57,031 nt of DNA from Planctomycetota bacterium (GTDB lineage Bacteria; Planctomycetota; Phycisphaerae; Sedimentisphaerales; Anaerobacaceae). Under the pieces are notes generated by a model that worked only from the letters and a program-made list of their open reading frames with translations, did not search any database and was not told the origin of the DNA. Both the position numbers and the translations under genes were made by a program. The stretch lies in NCBI GenBank assembly GCA_019456145.1, contig VRUL01000028.1, positions 3,218-60,248 of the forward strand, given 5' to 3'. Shown here piece by piece: positions 52,593-57,031 of the stretch (position 1 is the stretch's first letter; each line of letters opens with the position of its first letter).

Positions 52593-52766
52593 ATGCAAGA
52601 GTATGAAGATCTGAAGGCATTGGTTACTGAAATTGAAGCAGACATCAACAAGGCCGAGGGCGGAAATAAGGCAGCAGGGACGCGAGTTCGCAAGCAGATG
52701 CAGAAAGTCAAGCAATCTGCTCAGGTTGTTCGCAGCCGCATCCTTGAAATCAGATCAAGCCAATAA
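52593..52766 (+). CDS. Histone H1-like protein, Hc1 family, short form
   Basis: 57 residues, MQEYEDLKALVTEIEADINK continuing AEGGNKAAGTRVRKQMQKVK. The KAExGNKAAxxRVR core is the hallmark of chlamydial Hc1 and its planctomycete relatives. Charged and helical, it should bind DNA and help pack the nucleoid. It lacks the long Lys/Ala tail of chlamydial Hc1. GGAGG at 52579-52583 precedes the ATG by 9 nt, and a good promoter lies upstream. Easily missed because of its size. Confidence 0.85.
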   Translation: MQEYEDLKALVTEIEADINKAEGGNKAAGTRVRKQMQKVKQSAQVVRSRILEIRSSQ

Positions 52767-52899
52767 GTTATCACAGTATTTGAAAACGCTGTTTTCGTTG
52801 TGCGTGATGCCGCTATTTGTGCAGTGCAAGCTTTGTTACTGCTGTGCAAGTGGAAACGTGCTTTGATTGCGCAGACTGTTTCTGCTTTGAGGGCAGTGA

Positions 52900-53376
52900 A
52901 TGCCACCCCCATTATTATTTGATTTATCACTAATAGACCTGACAAAGGAACCTGTCTTTGACAGAGAAGCGATTTCCAGACTAAATCCCCAACGGTTCGA
53001 GATGCAGCAGCTTGACGGCGTCCTCTGGTATGATAAGGAAAAACTCCTTTCTTTGGGCTATAAGGATGTAACGGAGGATGAATTCTGGATTCGCGGTCAC
53101 ATTCCGGGTCGGCCGTTGATGCCTGCCGTAATAATGGTCGAGGCGGCAGCCCAACTTTCGAGTTTTATCGTAAAACATATTTATAAATTAGAGGGCTTTG
53201 TCGGCTTTGCCAGCATAGAGAAGGCGAAGTTCCGTTCTATCGTCGAGCCTGGATCAAGATTATATCTGCTCTGCCTCATCACAAAATTCAGGCGCAGGAA
53301 GTATACCTGTAGTATTCAGGGCGTTGTGGACGGAAATATGGTATTTGAAACGGTAGTATCGGGTTTGAACCTTTAA
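52900..53376 (+). CDS. FabZ/FabA-like hotdog-fold protein
   Basis: 158 residues. The hotdog core has WIRGHIPGRPLMPAVIMVEA with the catalytic His67 and Glu81 of 3-hydroxyacyl-ACP dehydratases. The N-terminal roughly 55 residues are an extension not found in short FabZ. GAGGG lies upstream of the ATG. It may act in fatty acid or lipid A-related acyl chain synthesis, but with no fab genes nearby a paralogue role is equally likely. Confidence 0.8.
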   Translation: MPPPLLFDLSLIDLTKEPVFDREAISRLNPQRFEMQQLDGVLWYDKEKLLSLGYKDVTEDEFWIRGHIPGRPLMPAVIMVEAAAQLSSFIVKHIYKLEGFVGFASIEKAKFRSIVEPGSRLYLLCLITKFRRRKYTCSIQGVVDGNMVFETVVSGLNL

Positions 53377-53477
53377 CCGGTTTAGACCGCAGAGTATCAC
53401 ATCAATCTACAAGAATCATGCGATATATAGGAATGTGCTATGCTCGCACCCACAAGTTTGAAATAGCCCCAAGGGGA

Positions 53478-53522
53478 CCCGCCTTCGGCGGGCAAGTTCG
53501 GACTTTATCCGCCGTAGGCGGA
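53478..53522. repeat. Two GC-rich palindromes overlapping the GIY-YIG 3' end
   Basis: CCCGCC-TTC-GGCGGG (53478-53492) and TCCGCC-GTA-GGCGGA (53508-53522). The second encodes the last codons of the GIY-YIG gene. A third copy of the same TCCGCC-NNN-GGCGGA pattern lies at 53795-53809 on the other side of the gene. Confidence 0.85.
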
Positions 53523-53762
53523 CCCTGTGTCTGGATATAAGCCATTGAGAAACTCTCTGCCTTGCCCACTTTTCAAAAACTTTCCCCTTTTTCGTGCAGA
53601 ACTATAATCAGGCAGTTTTTCGGTATACAGAAGTCTGAATTTGCCTATGACTTGCGCTCCTTTGGTGCGTCCTGACCTGTGTTCGGCTAACCGCCTGCCT
53701 AAGTTGTTGGTTATGCCGATATACCGCTTTTTTGTTCCCTGTAATACGTAAACGGTCACCAT
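53505..53762 (-). CDS. GIY-YIG domain protein, probably inactive nuclease
   Basis: 85 residues, a single GIY-YIG domain of the UPF0213/YhbQ length. MVTVYVLQGTKKRYIGITNN has the GIY-like YVL and the YIG strand, followed by Arg of GRRLAEH. In this group a metal-binding Glu sits in AxKREKFLK; here the text is ARKRGKFLK, so the Glu is replaced by Gly (a single A-to-G change in the codon). Activity is therefore doubtful. The last residues (GSAYGG) come from a palindromic repeat. No ribosome site was seen. Bracketed by palindromes and direct repeats. Confidence 0.75.
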   Translation of the reverse strand: MVTVYVLQGTKKRYIGITNNLGRRLAEHRSGRTKGAQVIGKFRLLYTEKLPDYSSARKRGKFLKSGQGREFLNGLYPDTGSAYGG

Positions 53763-53794
53763 AGATAGTAAGGATGCTAATTAGATACCACAAA

Positions 53795-53809
53795 TCCGCC
53801 AGAGGCGGA
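53795..53809. repeat. GC-rich palindrome upstream of the GIY-YIG gene
   Basis: TCCGCC-AGA-GGCGGA, same design as 53508-53522. It is positioned between the GIY-YIG start and the tRNA-Glu 3' end. Confidence 0.85.
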
Positions 53810-53818
53810 CAAGTCAAA

Positions 53819-53893
53819 TAGCCCCAAGGGGATTCGAACCCCTGTTGCCGGGTTGAAAACCCGGTGTCCTAGGCCTACCTAGACGATGGGGCC
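53819..53893 (-). tRNA. tRNA-Glu (anticodon TTC)
   Basis: 75 nt. Acceptor GGCCCCA/TGGGGCT with a G1-U72 wobble. Anticodon arm CCGGG-TTTTCAA-CCCGG gives TTC. T-arm AGGGG-TTCGAAT-CCCCT. Discriminator A, no encoded CCA. It begins 10 bp after the ferredoxin stop on the same strand, so the two share a transcript. Confidence 0.95.
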
Positions 53894-53903
53894 AACCAGA
53901 AAC

Positions 53904-54080
53904 TTACTCCGTCATACTAATTGCTTCGGAAGGACAGGCGTCAACGCAAGCACCGCAATCGACACAGGTCTCGACGTTAATATTCGCCTTCTCGTCAGCC
54001 ATTTTGATGGCCTCGCTGGGACACTCTTCTACACAAGATTCACAACCGTTGCATTTTTCCACATCTACCGTAGCTGCCAT
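53904..54080 (-). CDS. 2[4Fe-4S] bacterial-type ferredoxin
   Basis: 58 residues, too small for many gene finders. Two cluster motifs: KCNGCESCVEECP (CxxCxxCxxxCP) and TCVDCGACVDACP. It starts MAATVDVE and ends SMTE. AAAGGA lies about 8 nt before the ATG. It transfers low-potential electrons in the cytoplasm, typical of anaerobic metabolism. It is located directly upstream of tRNA-Glu on the same strand, an unusual pairing. Confidence 0.95.
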   Translation of the reverse strand: MAATVDVEKCNGCESCVEECPSEAIKMADEKANINVETCVDCGACVDACPSEAISMTE

Positions 54081-54128
54081 TTACATAGTCCTTTCAAAAA
54101 ACTTCATAACTTACCAGCAAAAAAAGGA

Positions 54129-54156
54129 ATATTACACAATTATGGAAATATGGCAA
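54129..54156 (-). promoter_or_regulatory. Candidate promoter of ferredoxin and tRNA-Glu
   Basis: On the minus strand TTGCCA (54151-54156), 16 nt, TAATAT (54129-54134), giving a leader of about 40 nt. Confidence 0.45.
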
Positions 54157-54256
54157 TATAAATTTGGTGTGATTTCGAATAGTGAAGAACTATCCGCAGA
54201 TGCTCTATAGCAGTCTATATTACGGTTTGCCCGGAACCTCTGGATTTGCTTGTTCT

Positions 54257-56596
54257 TTATTGTTTTGGTGCGGCGGCACCTAATGCGATCGCCATATCGC
54301 GAACGAACTTGTTTGAGTCGTATTTGGCTGTCCAGTCCAGGACCTTGCTGAAATCGCTGTCCTGGTATTTGGCTAAAAGATAAAGAGCCATCATACGGGC
54401 CGGCCATTGTGTGTCATCCAAATTTTCAGCAACAGCACTTGTCAACTCGTGATCCAGCGGCAAAGCAAGCATTCCAGACATAGTATGCATCTTGCTGACC
54501 CAGTCGTCGTCACGGGTGAGATTGTGTATAAGCGCAGATTTTAACAGAGCCGGCATCCAGTCGGCAGACGTCAATTTATAGAGCGGCTCACGATCGGCCA
54601 TCGCTTGATGCTCCTTCAATAGGCTGGTAAAAAGCTGAGCGGTTTTGGTTTTTTGGCCCAGCCGCCCCTTCGTGAATGAGTCAAGCCGATTTTGGAGGAA
54701 TTTGCTGGTAAGTTCGATACCCGGGCGTTTTATGAGCACTTTAGCTGGTTTTATAACAGAAAGCCTGTTAGTTATCTTGCCGTCGGCGATTGTTATAGGG
54801 TCGAGATAAATCTTAAACTCTATCTCCAGTGATGCCTGGGGATAAGTAAGCAGTATCTCTCTAAGTTCGCCGGTAAGCAGGCGTACAGGAACAAAGATAC
54901 TGCGGCCGGGCTTGATAGGTGAGCCAGGGACAATCCTGACCGATACAAGGTTTTGTATCTTTTTTGTAAGGTCGCCTTTAATGCTGGCATCAATTCTCAT
55001 ATAACCCTTAAATATTCCGTCATCCGAGACGACAAGCGGCTCAGAAGAATTATTTTTTATTGAAACAGTTCCTCCGAGTTCGCTGCCGTAGGAAAACTTA
55101 CTTCCCCGCAGGTTAAGATGAACTGAAATCATCTTCTGCGGACTAATAAATGTCGGGACGATTGCTTGACCGAATGTGTTTTTCAGCACATCCAGGGAGG
55201 TACCAGGATCGACCGGTGGAATATACTCTGCGTTTTGCTCGGCGAGAATCTCTTTAGCCCGTTCTGCTGCTAATGACCCGGGATCTTTTGTGATTGCAGA
55301 CTTTAGAGTCTGAATTGCTGGTTCTTTTTGTCCCTGTGCCAATTGAATTTGAGCAAGCGTTACATCAGCGATTTGGTTACGCTCATAATTGCTTGTGAGC
55401 AGCTTGGCCCATTCAGTTTGGTTGTTCATCACGAGTGAATATGCCAAAAGTGCTGCTGCTGTGGCTGAGTTGGGGCCAATAGAGTATGCCTTATTAGCCC
55501 AGTCAATCGCTTTGTTGGGATCCGGTGAGGCAAAGCAATAGAACCAGGCTAATTGTTCGTATTTTGTGGCTTTTGCCTTGTCATTGAATTTACTATCGAC
55601 CCCAGAAGAATGTGCTTTCGCTTCAGCGGCCTGGAATATCCGTTTTGCAAGATCAGGATTACCGGTTTTCACCGCTGCTTTGGCGGCAATGGCTTCCAGG
55701 AGTAGGTCAAATCGACCGTCTTGACGCATGAGTTCGGCAATTTGCAGGCATTTATGCTGATTTCGTTTGGTATTATAGCTGCTAATCGCCCAGGGAAGAT
55801 AAATTGAAGCCGGCAGAGGCTGGGTAGGATACAGAAACCTGAACAAGTCGGCACAATATTCATAGGTTCCTGCGGCAGTTTCGTAAAGCTCTAACTGCTC
55901 AGCATATCGTGCGAAGTCCACAGCAGCTTCCAGGCTGGCTGGATTTTGGCCTAATGCCAATCTTAGATGTTCAAGATACATAGCCGGCCCAATCTTTTCG
56001 GACATAAGTTCAGCCAGTTTTGCAAATGCCAGCTTATTGTACTTGTTATTATTGTAGGCATGTATCAGGTAGGATTGGGCAGATTGCAAATCAGGCGTTT
56101 CAGCTATCAACAGGCCGAGCGAGGTAGCCAATTCAGAATCAAGGAAAGCATTTTTACCGCCCAGGTTCTTTAACAGATCTTCAAGTAGTTGCTCTCGCTC
56201 CTCACGAGAGTTAAACTTCTCAAGCAGATACCGAATGGCCACTCGCGCCGGCTCAAGGTCAGACTCGACCGATTGATTTACATAATTCCCAAGCAGAAGA
56301 TAGACGATATCCGAATTGTCGCGTTTTGAATATTGACTGGCCAGTTTAATCAAAAGGGGGATAACGTCGTCAGCGTTTCTGTCTAAATTCATCGCCGCTG
56401 TTAAGAATATAATTGCCTGTTCAGCCTCGGCTGCGGTAATTTCGGGATTATTAGCTAATTCATAAGCTGTTTCATAAAAGATTTTGCCAACGGACGATGA
56501 ATATATGTGCTCTGAGTCCAGAGATTCCTGGGCCCAGGCCGGCAAACAGAAAAACATAATGGCTGAAAAAATGAAAAAGCCCTTACTCTTGAACAT
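54257..56596 (-). CDS. Large secreted TPR/alpha-solenoid protein
   Basis: 779 residues. Signal peptide about 1-22 (FIFSAIMFFCLPAWA). The first 450 residues are TPR-like helical repeats (AIIFLTAAMNLDR, KAIDWANKAYSIGPN, QLAQGQKEPAIQTLKSAI). A beta-sandwich-like middle follows (about 490-620, VHLNLRGSKFSYGSELGGTVSI), then a helical HEAT-like end. It is likely a periplasmic scaffold; the composition is typical of planctomycete-specific proteins. No enzyme motif. Partner unknown. Confidence 0.75.
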   Translation of the reverse strand: MFKSKGFFIFSAIMFFCLPAWAQESLDSEHIYSSSVGKIFYETAYELANNPEITAAEAEQAIIFLTAAMNLDRNADDVIPLLIKLASQYSKRDNSDIVYLLLGNYVNQSVESDLEPARVAIRYLLEKFNSREEREQLLEDLLKNLGGKNAFLDSELATSLGLLIAETPDLQSAQSYLIHAYNNNKYNKLAFAKLAELMSEKIGPAMYLEHLRLALGQNPASLEAAVDFARYAEQLELYETAAGTYEYCADLFRFLYPTQPLPASIYLPWAISSYNTKRNQHKCLQIAELMRQDGRFDLLLEAIAAKAAVKTGNPDLAKRIFQAAEAKAHSSGVDSKFNDKAKATKYEQLAWFYCFASPDPNKAIDWANKAYSIGPNSATAAALLAYSLVMNNQTEWAKLLTSNYERNQIADVTLAQIQLAQGQKEPAIQTLKSAITKDPGSLAAERAKEILAEQNAEYIPPVDPGTSLDVLKNTFGQAIVPTFISPQKMISVHLNLRGSKFSYGSELGGTVSIKNNSSEPLVVSDDGIFKGYMRIDASIKGDLTKKIQNLVSVRIVPGSPIKPGRSIFVPVRLLTGELREILLTYPQASLEIEFKIYLDPITIADGKITNRLSVIKPAKVLIKRPGIELTSKFLQNRLDSFTKGRLGQKTKTAQLFTSLLKEHQAMADREPLYKLTSADWMPALLKSALIHNLTRDDDWVSKMHTMSGMLALPLDHELTSAVAENLDDTQWPARMMALYLLAKYQDSDFSKVLDWTAKYDSNKFVRDMAIALGAAAPKQ

Positions 56597-56626
56597 CTAT
56601 AAATCTCCAGTAAACCGCCGGAACCC

Positions 56627-56720
56627 TGTCATTCTAAACGCAGCGTACCACCTATTTGTCATTCTAAACGCAGCGCCTCACCTATTTGTCATTCTGAACG
56701 TAGCGTAGCGAAGTGAAGAA
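56627..56720 (+). repeat. 30-bp tandem array of a CHSERSEES-type repeat
   Basis: TGTCATTCTAAACGCAGCG starts at 56627 and 56657, and the related TGTCATTCTGAACGTAGCG starts at 56687. The last unit runs into GCGAAGTGAAGAATCTC, the usual CHSERSEES end. The period is exactly 30 bp. It lies just upstream of the TPR gene start. Confidence 0.8.
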
Positions 56721-56744
56721 TCTCATCTCATCTGCCGGATTCTT

Positions 56745-57031
56745 CGCTACCGCTCAGAACGGGGTAAAACTGCAAAAAACGTCCGTTAACGCTATTTCGG
56801 GCAATTTACCCCCTTGCTTTAGGTATTACAGCCAAAAGGCGGCTTCAAGTTGGGTATTTGTGCTGGTCTAAGTGCGTTTTTAACAATAAACGGTATTTAT
56901 ACGTATGTTTTTGTCCTCTGTGCGGCCTTGTCTTTGTGTTTAGCCCCCAAGCCTCAGGCTGTGTCGCAATAGTTGCTATACGCCTTTGTTTTGTTGTGGA
57001 CATAAGTCGCAATCTTGATAATTCACCTTTG
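56745..57031. other. Gene-free right end
   Basis: No supported coding region or RNA. A weak inverted pair (GGGGTAAA near 56761 and TTTACCCC near 56811) is the only structure. It may contain the upstream region of the next gene outside the window. Confidence 0.4.

Larger units (their letters stand above)
53461..53832 (-). mobile_element. Possible mini-element at tRNA-Glu: direct repeats around a GIY-YIG gene
   Basis: AAATAGCCCCAAGGGGA is present at 53461-53477 and again at 53816-53832. The second copy is the 3' end of tRNA-Glu (last 14 nt) plus three downstream bases. ACAAGT precedes both copies. The 338 bp between them hold a GIY-YIG gene and three small GC-rich palindromes. This is the layout of an attL/attR pair left by a tRNA-targeting element, but no integrase is present, so it may be a fossil or a cassette. 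Confidence 0.4.

Noticed and set aside
56627..56720. CRISPR array
   Set aside because: The 30-bp units are contiguous without spacers and belong to a known interspersed repeat; no cas genes are present.

Overview
The window looks like a chromosomal contig from a member of the Planctomycetota, most likely class Phycisphaerae. This is inferred from content and no search was run. The signs are: two PEP-CTERM sorting tails; several secreted proteins ending in a dockerin-like DxNxDxxVN...W tail; a chlamydial-type Hc1 histone; GH172, DUF6807 and Gfo/Idh/UroD-like genes; and the interspersed repeats common in these genomes (the translated CHSERSEES type and an NKANSNPIKAN type). Promoters follow a sigma70 pattern, often a T-rich tract followed by TTGACA, a 16-18 nt spacer and a TATAAT-like box.

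Layout. 1-4.1 kb: the end of a repeat-rich adhesin, facing a TPR lipid-anchored or membrane protein. 4.5-10.1 kb: a five-gene minus-strand operon of one DegT/AHBA-type aminotransferase, two Gfo/Idh/MocA dehydrogenases and two UroD/methyltransferase-fold proteins, probably for modification or catabolism of an unusual sugar or cyclitol. 10.5-15.7 kb: large secreted beta-helix and GLUG-repeat proteins. 15.9-22.6 kb: a truncated secreted protein, a GH172 glycosidase, an enolase-superfamily Tat lipoprotein with an APH-like kinase, and a decayed GH29 fucosidase. 22.7-27.7 kb: housekeeping (tRNA-Val, nitroreductase, tRNA-Ala, rubrerythrin-like, small membrane proteins, ArfB, a ClpP-class protease). 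27.8-35 kb: addB-addA. 35.2-41.9 kb: a DUF1963 protein, a structured intergenic region, a PPi-type phosphofructokinase, a DUF6807 protein, ftsY and dnaA. 42.1-46.5 kb: a CotH-like secreted protein with a long structured leader, and two PEP-CTERM proteins. 46.8-57 kb: family 4 uracil-DNA glycosylase, FMN glutamate synthase-like protein with a divergent LysR regulator, HAD, LolA-like, flavodoxin, Hc1 histone, FabZ-like protein, a GIY-YIG gene in a possible mini-element at tRNA-Glu, ferredoxin, and a large TPR protein.

The genes combine polysaccharide breakdown and surface display with ordinary replication, repair and translation functions. The most unusual points are: (1) a GIY-YIG gene bracketed by palindromes and by a 17-bp copy of the tRNA-Glu 3' end; (2) a roughly 330-nt structured leader of unrecognised class before the CotH gene; (3) a consensus promoter followed at once by four hairpins upstream of pfp; (4) palindromic repeats inserted in frame inside AddA (two sites) and the glutamate synthase-like protein; (5) three near-identical terminators behind secreted-protein genes. 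Protein assignments come from motifs read by eye. RNA structures were folded by hand and need covariation tests.
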